Shown piece by piece: positions 47,112-56,995 of a DNA stretch of 64,000 nucleotides (within the stretch, counting starts at the first letter, position 1; every line of letters starts with the position of its first letter). The notes beneath the pieces were generated by a model. The model was not told the origin of the DNA. It made no database searches and worked only from the letters and a program-made list of their open reading frames with translations. The translations under genes were made by a program, and so were the position numbers. Location: contig SZWC01009484.1 of the NCBI GenBank assembly GCA_023375785.1, forward strand, positions 1 through 64,000, written 5' to 3'. Origin of the DNA: Penium margaritaceum (taxonomy: Eukaryota > Streptophyta > Zygnematophyceae > Desmidiales > Peniaceae).

Positions 47112-50100
47112 GTAGGTGGTGAGCGGCAGGAAAGACAAGCGTACAGGCTGCTTGTCAACACCATCTCCAACCCGCATCTTCAGTACGTCAGTGACAAGGC
47201 TACTGCTAAAGAGAGGTGCGACACGTTGCGCAAGAAGTATGAGAGTAAGGATCCTACATTCATTATGCTTTTGGAGGAGAAGATGATGGCGTTGAAAATG
47301 CAAGGTGGCGAAGGGATGGAGGTGTACTTGGACAGGACAAAGGAGCTGGCGAAGGAGCTGAAAGCAGCCAGCAATCCTGTGGAAGAGACACGCTTCGTCC
47401 TCCTCTTGCTAAGGGGACTCCGAACGCGCTATGACATGGTACAAGAGACGTTGGAATGCAAGCCGACTCTCGACCTGGACTTCATATGTATGCACCTCGT
47501 GTAGGTAGAACTGCATCGCAATGCAGCAAAGTGCAATGGCGGCAGCAGCAACAGTGAAGCAGCTTTCATGGCAATGGGCTCACGCACCCAGCAGCAGTAG
47601 CAGTCTGGGCAGCAGAGAGGCAAGAAGAAGGGCAAGTGTCACTATTCCCAGAAAGAGGGACACTACAAGAAAGAGTGCTTCAAGTTCAAGAGGGACCATG
47701 AGCAATAGCAACAACAGCAAAAGCAGCAATCTCCACAGCAACAGCAGAAGTAGTCAGAGCAACTTCAGAAGCAGCAACAACAGCAGAATTAGATCAGCGT
47801 GCGCAATTTTGGCAACATGAACGTCGCTAAGGAGGTGCACGACCTCCTCTTCATGGCGAAGTCTGACATGTTGCAGAAGGAGAAGGCAGATCTGGCGTGG
47901 TATAAGGACTTAGGGTATACCAAGAGTCTGACGCACCATAAGGACTTCTTTATGGAACTGCTATCCTTTCCCCCCGTCCGATTGCTTTGGGTGATGATAG
48001 GGTGGTGTATGCTAAGGGGATTGGGATTGTGGAGATGTGGTTGGAGACCTTACGTGGCATTGAAGAGGGAGTATTCCATGGCGTCCTGTATGTACCTGAT
48101 GCTGCGTTCAACCTTCTGTCAGTGCTCTCTCTCACCAACACAGGACTGCGAGTCGTCTTTGAGGACGACTATGGCTACATCCTTGACAAGGAAACCGAAG
48201 AGGAGTTGGCCAGGTCGGTGAAGGAAGGTGACATGTACTGCCTGTTAGGGACGACCAAGATCCCACTCGAACAGAGTCTTGCAACACTGGTGCAGGCCAC
48301 AGATGGCGAGATCTGGCATGCGCGTTACGGCCATATCGGCATGCGTACCTTGCAGTAATTTCAAACAAAACAAATGGTGCATGACTTGGCCACCATCTCT
48401 AACTTTGAGCAGCAGTTATGCATCCGCTGTTTGGAAGGGAAGCAGCATTGCGAGGCATTCTCGGGAGTAGAAGAGCGTGCAAAGGAGGTACTAGAGCTCG
48501 TCTACACAGATTTGTGTTTCCCGATGCAGACCCAGAGCTTTGGAGGCTCTAGGTATTTCCTCACCTTCATTGATGATTCCAGCCGTTATACTGCTGTGTA
48601 CTTCCTTTTGTCCAAGGACCTGTGCTTTGACAGGTTCAAGGAGTTCAAGGCCACGGTGGAGAACCAGAGTGGCAAGAGAATCAAGGCGTTGTGCATTGAC
48701 TGCTGTAGAGAGTACATGAGTAAGGAGTTCCAAGACAACCTCGTAGCAACAGGGATCAAGGCATAGCTCACCGGGCCATACTCGCCGCAGCAGAACGGCG
48801 TAGCAGAACGCGCCAACCATACCATCGTTGACTCGGCACGCTCCATGTTGCACACGGCTCGGCTAACCTACGACTTTTGGGCGGAATTAGTGAGCACTTC
48901 GGTGTACATCAACAACCGAAGTTAAATCAAAGCCTTGGAGCAGATGACGTCGTACAAGGCGTGGTTTGACAACAAGCCCAGCGTGGCTCATCTTTGCGCA
49001 TTTGGTAGCTTGGCGCACATGCACAAGCGAAAGGAAAAGGGGCAAAAGTGCGACGCGAAGAGCGTGCAGATGCTGATGATTGGCTACGACGTGGCAAGCA
49101 AGGCGTATCGCCTCTTGGAGAGGGATACATGCCATGTCATCATCTCCAGGGATGTCCTCTTCTTTTGAGAGTAACGTCATCGGCACCAACATTGTCTATG
49201 AAGAAGTACCAGAAGCAATAGTAGACGAGGTAGTGGGAGCAGATATCGTTCCTGCCCCAGCCTCTCCTGATCCTTTCTCCATTGTGACAATGGGAGAACC
49301 AGTCTATTCTCCCATGTCTGATGCAGCAAATACAGTGGCCTTATCAGCAGAAGCAGAGGAAGAAGATGCACCACCATCAGCAGAAGCAGTTGTGCCGGTA
49401 GCAGTGCGCCAGCCGCCTGCTAACACTCCAGTACTAGGTCGCAGGTTCCCTCTCAGGGTGCGCTATAAGACTAGTGAACGCGGGTATTTCTGGATGCTCG
49501 AGAAACCAGACCAGATGAACGTCGCAGTTGTAGCAGATTCTGATGAGCGAACGTCGTACAAGGACACCATGGTGGCACCAGATGCAACAGATTGGGCGCA
49601 AGCTGTGCAATAGGAGATACTGTCACAGCTTGACAACGGTAAGTGGGAGCTGATTGAGCGTCCACCTGGACATAAGGTGATCAAGTGCAAGTGGGTGTTC
49701 AAGAAGAAGGGAGTAGATGGCAACCTGGAAAAGTACAAGGCAAGGCTGGTTGCCTAGGGCTACTTTCAGCAGGAAGGCATCGACTACTCACAAACCTTTT
49801 CCCCTGTTGCAAAGTTTGCCTCTGTGCGCACGCTCCTTCACTATGCAGCAGCAGGGGATTTTGAGATCCACCACATGGACGTCAAGATGGCGTTCATGAA
49901 CGGTGACCTGGAGGAGGAGATTTACATGGAGCAGCCGGAGGGGTTCGTCATGGATGGCCAAAAAGACCTGGTTTGCAAGCTGTAGAAGTCCGTGTATGGC
50001 CTCAAGCAAGCATCGCGTGCTTGGAACCAGAAGTTGGATGCGGCATTATAGTGCATGTGGTTTGAGTACAGTGAGTGTGACTACAGCGTCTATCGCTGGT

Positions 50101-51085
50101 AGCATTGTCATGAGTTGCTCATCATTATCGTGTATGTGGATCGCATGCTCCTCCTTTCAAACAGCATGTCTGCACTGCAAGACTTCAAGGAGGCCATGCA
50201 AGAGCGCTTCCATATGTATGATATCGGGGAGGCATCATACTTCCTTGGTATTCAGATCACGTGAGACCGCAAATCATGCTCTCTCTCGTTGAAGTAGAGC
50301 CGCTGCATCAAGGATGTCTTGCAGTGGTTCGGAAGGGCAGAGGCCAAACCGATCGGCACGTTGCTGGAGACGCGGCAGTACCTCGTAAGCTTCAATGGAG
50401 AAGCAAATGCAGCTGAGGGGTAGGAGTACCAATGCGCCGTCGGCAGCCTCATGTACTTGATGGTTACAACCAGGTCGGACCAGGCTCACGCTGATAGTGC
50501 TGTGAGCTAGCACATGGCCAGTCCTGGACCTCAGCACCAAAAGGCTGTGAAGCGGATATTGCGCTAGCCTATTGGAACCATCAACATCCAAATCACCTAC
50601 AAAGGCAACTATAACAACATCATCGGCTATACAAACGCAGATTGGGCTTGAAACCCTGAGGACCGCAAGTCCATCTCCGGACATGTCTTCCTCATGAATG
50701 GTGGGGCCATCAGCTGGTGCAACAAGTGACAGGTCGTCGTGGCCACTTCAAGCACAGAAGCGGAGTACACCTCTCTCAGCTTTGGAGCCAAGTAAGCAGT
50801 TTGGCTTCAGCGTTACATGGAAGAGATGAGTGGGAATGCAGCAGTTCCTGTTCCTGTGCGCATCAACAACCCGAGCGCAATCGTACTCGCCAAGAATCCT
50901 AGGCACCATGCACGCATCAAGCACATTGACATCGCATATCACTTCATGAGGCACATGGTGCAAGAGGGTGTTATCAAGCTGGATTTTACCCCAACCAGCA
51001 AGTACGTCGCTGATTTCTGCACCAAGCCTGTGACCCGTGAGAAGTAGTAGTTGCGCATGAAGGCATGTGGACTCAGCCCACTCTG
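47112..51085 (+). pseudogene. A10 gag (rest), PR, INT, RT and RNase H
   Basis: Gag resumes at VVSG-equivalent sequence and includes AYRLLVNTISNPHLQYV, LMLLEEKMMALKMQGG (as IMLLEEK) and LDLDFICMHLV. A zinc-knuckle remnant and CAG-rich tail follow (47635-47800). The PR region is 47815-48280. The INT zinc domain (HARYGHIGMR, CIRCLEGKQH) lies at 48310-48450 and the INT core at 48500-48850. The INT C-terminal part runs 48920-49200, the linker to 49500, RT 49650-50360 and RNase H 50400-51085. Fossil with many breaks. Confidence 0.84.
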
Positions 51086-51105
51086 AGTGGGGCAAAGAGG
51101 GAGAT

Positions 51106-51843
51106 TGTTGGGAAAGGAGCCATTCAACTTAGTTTCAGGTCCACAAGAGCAAGTTCCAGGAAACTACCAGATGCATACTTAGATCGTTGATCTGACTTCA
51201 CCATTTGAAAGATCAGGTAGCAAAATGTATACGGTCCAAGTTTCAGGACGATCCAATAGTCGGATTGGGAGATAATGTTTTTTGACATGTTTGGGGTCAT
51301 CGACCGCCGATATCTGGGTGACCATGGGCGATGACTCCATGCCTTAGACTGAGAAAAGAAAAAGGCAAGAGGTCCAGGGTCAAGACCTGATGCAAGAAAT
51401 ATCCAAAAAGGTCCTAGATTCTTGGCTTGCCTTGTCAGAGTGTGCTGACTAGGAAAAAGGTACCTCTATGTACTTTTTAGGTAATGTGAGATCCTTGTGT
51501 GCTAGCCATGGACACATGGCGATTCTCCATGGGATTGTGGATTATGTGACCACTAGGATTGTGCCATGAGAGCATTTTCTAGCTCTCTAGGTTGTGTGTG
51601 AGTGGTTATCCTGATTGCCAGGTTGATTTCCTCCCTTGTGTGAGATTATGGACTCTAGTGTGTGAACCTCAGCCTCCATGGCCAAGTGGTGTGGCTTATG
51701 AGAGGGCTGACTTGCCCAAGCTCTAGCTCTATATGTATTCCATCATTTTGTGTGATTCAATAACCATTCTTTAGCACAAGTGATGCCCTTCCAGTTCCAC
51801 ATGCTCGCTACTCCAAGGTTCCTTCTCTCCTTTAGTTCCAACA
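51106..51843 (+). repeat. 3' LTR-A of A10 (738 bp)
   Basis: TGTTGGGAAAGGAGCC to TTAGTTCCAACA, after a purine run (GGCAAAGAGGGAGA). CCTGA at 51844-51848 is the right target duplication; A9 protease sequence follows. Confidence 0.9.
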
Positions 51844-52560
51844 CCTGATACTGCGTTCAACCTTCTCTCAGTGTCCTCTCTCACCAACACTGAACTACGA
51901 GCTGTCTTTGACGATGACTGTGAGTACATCATCAACAAGGAAACGGAAGTGGAGTTTGCCAGGTCGGTGAAGGAAGGTGGCATGTACCGCCTGTTAAGAA
52001 CGACCAAGATCTCATGTGAGCAGAGTCTTTTACCAGTGGTGTAGGCAACTGAGGTGGTAGATGGCAAAATCTGGCATGTGCGTTACAACCACATCGACAT
52101 GCACGCCTCGTAGCAACTTAAAAGAGTAGAATGTACGTGACTTGTTCGCCATTCTAAACTTTGAGGAGTAGTTGTGCAGCAGTTGTTTGGAGGTAAAAGC
52201 AGCATCACGAGGCGTTCTCTGGAGTAGGAAAGCGCGGGAAGGAGGTGTTGGAGCTGGTCCACACAGACTTGTGTGGCCCGATATTGAACAAAGTTTTGAA
52301 AGCTCTAGGTATTTCCCACCTTCATTGATGATTTCAGCCGTTACACTGTTGTGTTCTTCGTTTCCTCCAAGGACCACTGCTTTGATAGGTTCAAGGAGTT
52401 CAAGGCCATGGTGGTGAACCAAATTGGCAAGAAAACTAAGGCGATGCATAGGAACTACGGTGGAGAGTAAGGAGATCGCTGATTCTGCACCAAGCCAGAA
52501 TCAGCAGTCGTTTTGCATGAACGCATGTGCACTCAGCGCACTCTCATTGTGACAAGATGG
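51844..52560 (+). pseudogene. A9 PR end, INT part and RNase H tail
   Basis: Resumes with PDTAFNLLSVSSLTNT, the words that follow YVP in relatives. The INT zinc domain lies at about 52060-52200 and INT core words at 52250-52470 (YFPPSLMI-type reading in one frame). The pol C-terminal words (ADFCTKP-like) come just before the 3' LTR. Heavily decayed fossil. Confidence 0.75.
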
Positions 52561-52565
52561 GAGAT

Positions 52566-53214
52566 TCTTTGGAAAGGAGCCATCCCTTTCAATTTGAAGT
52601 CCACAGGAAAAAGTTCTAGGAAACTACCAGATGCCTATTTGACTTTGCAGATTTTCATTTTTGAAGTTTCCGGGATCAGATCACCGGTATCTGGATGACC
52701 ATGGGCGATGGCTCTATGCCTTAGCTTGAGAAAAAAAGGCAAGAGGTCCAAGGTCAAGACCTGATGGGAGAAATATCAAAAAAGGTCTTATACTCTTGGG
52801 TTACACTGTCAGGGTATGCTGACTAGGAAAGAAGACACCTCTCCTTTTTAGGTGAGATGAGATCCTTGTGTGCTAGCCATGGACACATGGCAATTCTCCA
52901 TGGGATTGTGGTTTATGTGACTACTAGGATTTTGTCATGAGAGCATTTTCTAGCTCTGTAGGTCGTATGTGAGTGGTTACCCTGATTGCTAGGCTGATTT
53001 CCTCTCTTGTGTGAGATTATAGACTCTAGTGTGTGAGCCTTAGCCTCCATGGCTAAGAGGTATGACTTGTGAGAGGGCTGACTTGCCTAAGCTCTAGCTA
53101 TATAGGTATTCCATCAATTTGAGTGATTCAACAACCATTCTTTTGTACAAGTGATGACCTTTCAATCCCATATGTTTGCTACTCCAAGGCTCCCTCTCCC
53201 CTCTCATTCAATTA
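52566..53214 (+). repeat. 3' LTR-A of A9 (~649 bp)
   Basis: Begins TCTTTGGAAAGGAGCC, ends near CTCATTCAATTA; the outer end is decayed, so it is uncertain by about 3 bases. Followed by LTR-B sequence that continues from 22678. Confidence 0.82.
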
Positions 53215-53660
53215 AATTCTACATAGGACAAGTCGTAGCTCAAATATTTAAGAGTGAGTCTATAGAGTGAGAGGTCACAAGGTCAAATCCTAGCCAATTG
53301 ACTTACATTTTTAATGAGTAAAATGGGTAAATGATGGTTCTAACACACATCTTAGAACATCCAAGGTCCTTCCTAGTTATTGGTACCACTTGGCTATCAT
53401 AGAGAGTGCCAGGTAGGCATAAAAGGATGATGCAATCCAACTTACCTCTAGGATTGAGTACTTGTCACTTGCCTCTGATTCATTACAATTCCTACCTTTG
53501 AGACTCCATACAAAGTTATTTCTCAGAGGCAAATACTAAAGAAGGATTAGTTGGTCTAAGCCCCATCAGTTCGTTCCTTGCACAAAAGTGACCGTGTGGT
53601 AAGAACATCTTGTAGTTTAGTGATTCCTGTAATCTACTCAATGTAGAACCATGATTCCAA
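53212..53660 (+). repeat. second piece of the 3' LTR-B of B3
   Basis: AAATTCTACATAGGACAAG corresponds to the CAAATTCTATCTGGAACAA of other LTR-B copies, exactly where 22678 stops. It includes a decayed tRNA-like box (53231-53295, GGTCAAATCC at 53281-53290). Similarity to LTR-B fades at about 53660. Confidence 0.78.
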
Positions 53661-53839
53661 GGGTGCATTCTGTCAACTGGCCACAGGCCCAGACTAGAAA
53701 ACAAGGCAAACACAATGGTACTTGCCGTCTGCTCCTAAAATTATAGCTAGAATGAGATATCACGCTAAAAAAATGATCCCATACTAAGCAGCTCATATAA
53801 ATCACTTTCTTATGCTTTGTCCTTTGCAGCAAATCACTT
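53661..53839. other. unassigned 180 bp
   Basis: AT-rich sequence between the B3 LTR piece and minus-strand LTR-B. I find no open frame, RNA gene or match to the four families. It may be decayed LTR-B or a scrap of older DNA. Confidence 0.4.
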
Positions 53840-54038
53840 CTGCACGAAGACCTAACTCCTAGAACTTAAACAAACCAATGGTTCTTTAATATGTGCCTCT
53901 GGTAGACCACTCTGTGAGGAGTCTCAAAAGTAAGAATAATGATAAATGAGAGGCAACTGACAGGCCTCAATACTCCTACGGGCACCCTCTAGCCTAGGCA
54001 CACAATGGCTCCTTGGATGAGCTACCATGGGAGCAATC

Positions 54039-54814
54039 TGTTCACCTGATATGCTCCTTGTCCATGGCTGATATTTGGACAGGCACAGGATGGACTAGGC
54101 ATGCAGTGCCCCCTTGTAGTAAGTCTCCTAAGTCTGGTCCAGATAGACAAGGCATGCATTGCTCCTTTGGAGCAAGTCCCTTTGGTCTAATCTGGATAGT
54201 ATAGCCAGCAAATTCTATCTGGAACAACTCCTTGTGGCTTAGACGTTCCACAGTTGGTCTCTGGAGCGAGAGGTCACTGGGTCAAATCCCAGCCCGGTGA
54301 CTAGTTTTCTTTGTGACCAAAACGGGGGTAGGATTATTCTAAGAGACATCTTAGAACATTCCGAGGTCCTTTCTAGTGGTTGGCACAACTTGGCGGTCAT
54401 AGGGAATGCCATGTAGGCATGGGGGATGACGCAATCTAGATTGCTCCCAAATTGGCTCATCCAAGGAGCGACTGCGCGCCTAGGCTAGAGGCTCGCTCTA
54501 GGACTATAAGAATCTGTCAGTTGCCTATCATTGAGTACAGTTCTTACCTTTGAGACTCCTAACAGAGTTGTCCACCAGAGGAAGACACTAAAGAAGCATT
54601 GGTTGGTCTAAGCTCTAGGAGTTTGCTCCTCGTGCAAAACAGACGAGGTACTAAGGACACAGTACAAGTGATTCCTATGAACTGCTCAGTATGGAACCTT
54701 GGCTCTGAGGATGTTATCATTTCCTGGTTACAATACCAAGAGCGGTTGACGGGAACCATTATGTTGGAACCCGTTTTCTAGAATGTCGCCTCAAGTAGGT
54801 TGACAAAATGTGGA
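54039..54814 (+). repeat. B5: plus-strand LTR-B inside B4
   Basis: Begins TGTTCACCTGATATGCTCC and follows LTR-B through the paired AGGCATGCA module (54094-54182), the tRNA-like box (54221-54305) and the later LTR to about 54814, where minus-strand B4 sequence resumes. Only part of the usual 1.1 kb is present. Confidence 0.8.
54221..54305 (+). other. tRNA-like box in LTR-B (clearest copy)
   Basis: TGGCTTAGACG (54235-54245) resembles a tRNA A box. GGGTCAAATCCC (54279-54290), 34 bases on, resembles a B box. CTGGG-TCAAATC-CCCAG forms a T-arm-like hairpin inside a longer GTCACTGGG/CCCGGTGAC stem. No acceptor stem or anticodon arm can be drawn, so this is not a tRNA gene. It may be a captured tRNA-derived SINE head, or chance similarity kept because the LTR is repeated. 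Confidence 0.55.
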
Positions 54815-54909
54815 TTCCATCATCCCCCTTGACTATATGGCACTTTCTATGACCGCCAAGTGGCGCCAGCCACCACGAAGGACCTTGGAATGTTCTAAGA
54901 TATCTCTTA

Positions 54910-56036
54910 TGTTGACTTGATATGCTCCTCGTCCATCGCTGAGATTTGGACAGGCACAAGACAAACTAGGCATACACTGCTCTCTTGGAGTAAGTCCCCT
55001 AAGTATGGTCTAGATAGACAAGGCATGCACTGCTCCTTTGGAGCAAGTCCCCTTAGTCTAAACTTGATAGCATAGCCGACAAACACTACTTACGACAAGT
55101 CGTTTTGGCTAAGATGTTCCAAAGTTAGTCTCTGGAGTGAGAAGTCTCTAGGTCAAATCCCAGTCCAATGAGTAATTTTGTTTGTGACCAAAAGGGTGAC
55201 AGGAAGGTTCAAGAGACATCTCAAAACATTCCAACTTTGTTCCTTGTGGCTAGCACTACTTGCTGGTCACAGGGAGCGCCATGTAGGCAAGGAGGATGAT
55301 GCAATCGGGATTGCTCCCAAAGTGGCTCATTCAAGGAGCCACTATGCGTCCAGGCTAGATGCTAGCTCTAGGTCTAGCTAAACTTGTCACTTCCCTTTCA
55401 TTGAGTACACTTCCTACCTTTGAGACTCCTAACAGAGTTGTCCATTAGAGGTGGAGACGAAAGAATCATTGGTTGGTCTTAGCTCAAAGAGTTTGCTCCT
55501 TGCGCCAAAGTGACCAATGTTAAGGACAGAGCGCAAGGAAGTAATTCCTATGAACTGCTCAGCGTGGAACATTGGCTTTGAGAGTGATATCACTTCTTGG
55601 TTGCAAAACCAAGAGCGGTATGTGGAAACCATTTGACAGAACCCATTTTCTACACCGTAGCCTTAGGCAGGTTGACAAAGGGTTATGGATCCACACAGAC
55701 AACTTGGAAGGCACGCTTTCGTGCACTCTCTTGCCCCCTCTGTCTTGTAGCACACATAAGCTCCATTAGCTCCATCTGCTCCATTTGCTCCATCAGCTCC
55801 AATGGTGGATTGTGGCACTTAGCAAACAAGGACCAATGATAAGCTCTGTCCTTGGAGGTACGACCCTTGGACCCTAACGAAGATAAGCTCTATCCTTGGA
55901 AGCATGATCCTCGGTTCGCTAGTGTGCGTTCTTTTCTCTTTACATGTGATCAACAGCTAAAGGATAAGCAACAGATCTACACCTTCTAAAACAATAACTG
56001 ACGATAGCCTAAATCTACCTACATTGGTCTAATTGA
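54910..56036 (+). repeat. 5' LTR-B of B6 (~1.13 kb)
   Basis: TGTTGACTTGATATGCTCC at the left. It contains two AGGCATGCA-type units (54968-55057), a tRNA-like box (A-like TGGCTAAGATG at 55106-55116, B-like AGGTCAAATCC at 55150-55160) and five GCTCCATYW-type 9-bp units (about 55759-55801). A 45-bp tandem pair of GATAAGCTCTRTCCTTGGA units (55838-55910) follows. The right end is decayed (TAATTGA for TCAACA). Confidence 0.85.
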
Positions 56037-56074
56037 AGGAGAGAAGCAGAGAACCAGAGAAGTAGAGAAGCAGT

Positions 56075-56469
56075 ATGACGATACCCACGACGCTCACTCT
56101 TGAGCAGGTGAACGATGGGATGTCAAAGTATAAAGGGATAGGTTTTCCCTTGTGAAAATGGAAACTTGAGACTGTCATGAGGGTACGTGGCTATCTGAAC
56201 ATTTTCCTTGGAGAAGAGGTTGAACCTCCAAAAACAGATACTAGATATGAAACGTGGAGTGTAAAAAATGACATGGCGCTTGTGATTCTTGTGACATCAG
56301 TACATGAGTCACCGCATGTCTACCTCCAAGGTATTACACATGTATCAAAGGCTTATGAGAAGCTTGCAGGTCTACACCAATCAACGGCTCTTTTAAATGG
56401 CCTCTTCATCCTCCAAAAGCTGATTTCGATGAGGATGAGGAAGGAAGAATTTGTCAACGTGGATGAAGT
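56075..56469 (+). pseudogene. B6 gag N-terminal part
   Basis: ATG in MTIPTTLTLEQVNDGM. A 100-residue open stretch (56177-56479) has MRVRGYLNIFLGEEVEPPKTD, VTSVHESPHVYLQGI, SKAYEKLAGLH and LFILQKLISMRM, a copia gag domain. The last residues of that stretch belong to B7. Fossil. Confidence 0.8.
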
Positions 56470-56606
56470 GACGGTCTAGAAAAGAGGTTTAGACGCAATG
56501 GTTCACACCGATTGCTCTTGGTATTGCAACCAAGAGATGGGATCACCCTCATATCCAAGGTTCCACATAGAGCAGTTCATAGGAATGAATCCTTGCACTA
56601 TGTCCT
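56470..56606 (-). repeat. B7: minus-strand LTR-B fragment
   Basis: ACGGTCTAGAAAAG...GCTCTTGGTATTGCAACC and ATAGGAATGAATCC match the minus-strand LTR-B of B1 and B2 (for example 13238-13350). B8 cuts it at 56607. Its continuation is not found in the window. Confidence 0.75.
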
Positions 56607-56972
56607 TGTTGAATGATATGCTCCTTGTCCATACTGACTAGTTCTAAGGCACGCTTCTGTGCATTCTCTTGCCCTCTCTATCTTGCAAGACGTAACAGCT
56701 GCATCAGCTCCATAAGCTCCATCTGCTCCATGAGCTCCAACGGCGGGTGCTCTTCTTAGCAAAAAGGGCCAAGGATAAGCTCTGCCCTTTGATGTACGAC
56801 CCTTGGGCTCTAACCAAGATAATCTCTGTCCTTGGAGGCACGATCCTAGATACACTAGTGTACATTTCTTCTCTCTTTGCGGGTGATCAACAGCTAAGAG
56901 GTAATTGACGGATCTGTACCTCGTAAACTGGTAGCAGACAACAGCCTATATCAGCCTATATCGACCTTAACA
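56607..56972 (+). repeat. 5' LTR-B of B8 (short copy, 366 bp)
   Basis: TGTTGAATGATATGCTCC at the left and ACCTTAACA at the right; both ends agree with LTR-B. Contains the 9-bp GCTCCAT repeat (about 56705-56740) and the GATAAGCTCTG unit. Confidence 0.8.
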
Positions 56973-56995
56973 AAGCAGAAAAGCAAAGAAGGACT

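Larger units (their letters stand above)
25132..51843 (+). mobile_element. A10: family A element with C1 nested inside
   Basis: Both LTRs are present (25132-25869 and 51106-51843). The target duplication is CCTCA (25127-25131) and CCTGA (51844-51848). The pieces of A10 itself are 25132-26477 and 47112-51843, about 6.1 kb together, the normal size of the family. It sits in the PR of A9. By hand count its LTRs differ by about 12%. Ends whole; coding part broken in many places. Confidence 0.9.
22679..53214 (+). mobile_element. A9: family A element, outermost of the nest
   Basis: Pieces: 22679-25131 (5' LTR, leader, gag, start of PR) and 51844-53214 (PR, INT, RNase H tail, 3' LTR). The space between is A10 with everything nested in it. 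A9 sits in the 3' LTR of B3: GCAAA (22674-22678) on the left and a decayed TTAAA/AATTC-like flank on the right. Its two LTRs differ by well over 15% where I can align them, the highest in the nest. Broken in many places. Confidence 0.85.
53840..54909 (-). mobile_element. B4: minus-strand LTR-B interrupted by B5
   Basis: Two pieces, 53840-54038 and about 54815-54909. Read together in minus orientation they correspond to neighbouring parts of LTR-B in B1 (13380-13580 and 13580-13660). The plus-strand LTR-B of B5 lies between them, and a second plus-strand LTR-B (B6) starts at 54910. No internal sequence is attached, so B4 is a solo or partial LTR. Confidence 0.75.
54910..56469 (+). mobile_element. 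B6: family B 5' LTR and gag start
   Basis: LTR-B 54910 to about 56036, short spacer, then gag from ATG 56075 to about 56469, where minus-strand LTR-B (B7) begins. It inserted in B4. The rest of the element is not in the window. Confidence 0.82.

Noticed and set aside
53661-53839. A host gene remnant
   Set aside because: No open frame or splice-like structure; too short and AT-rich to call.
54221-54305. A possible tRNA gene
   Set aside because: The T-arm-like hairpin and box words are present, but no acceptor stem or anticodon arm pairs, and the same sequence recurs inside every fuller LTR-B. It is treated as a tRNA-like module.
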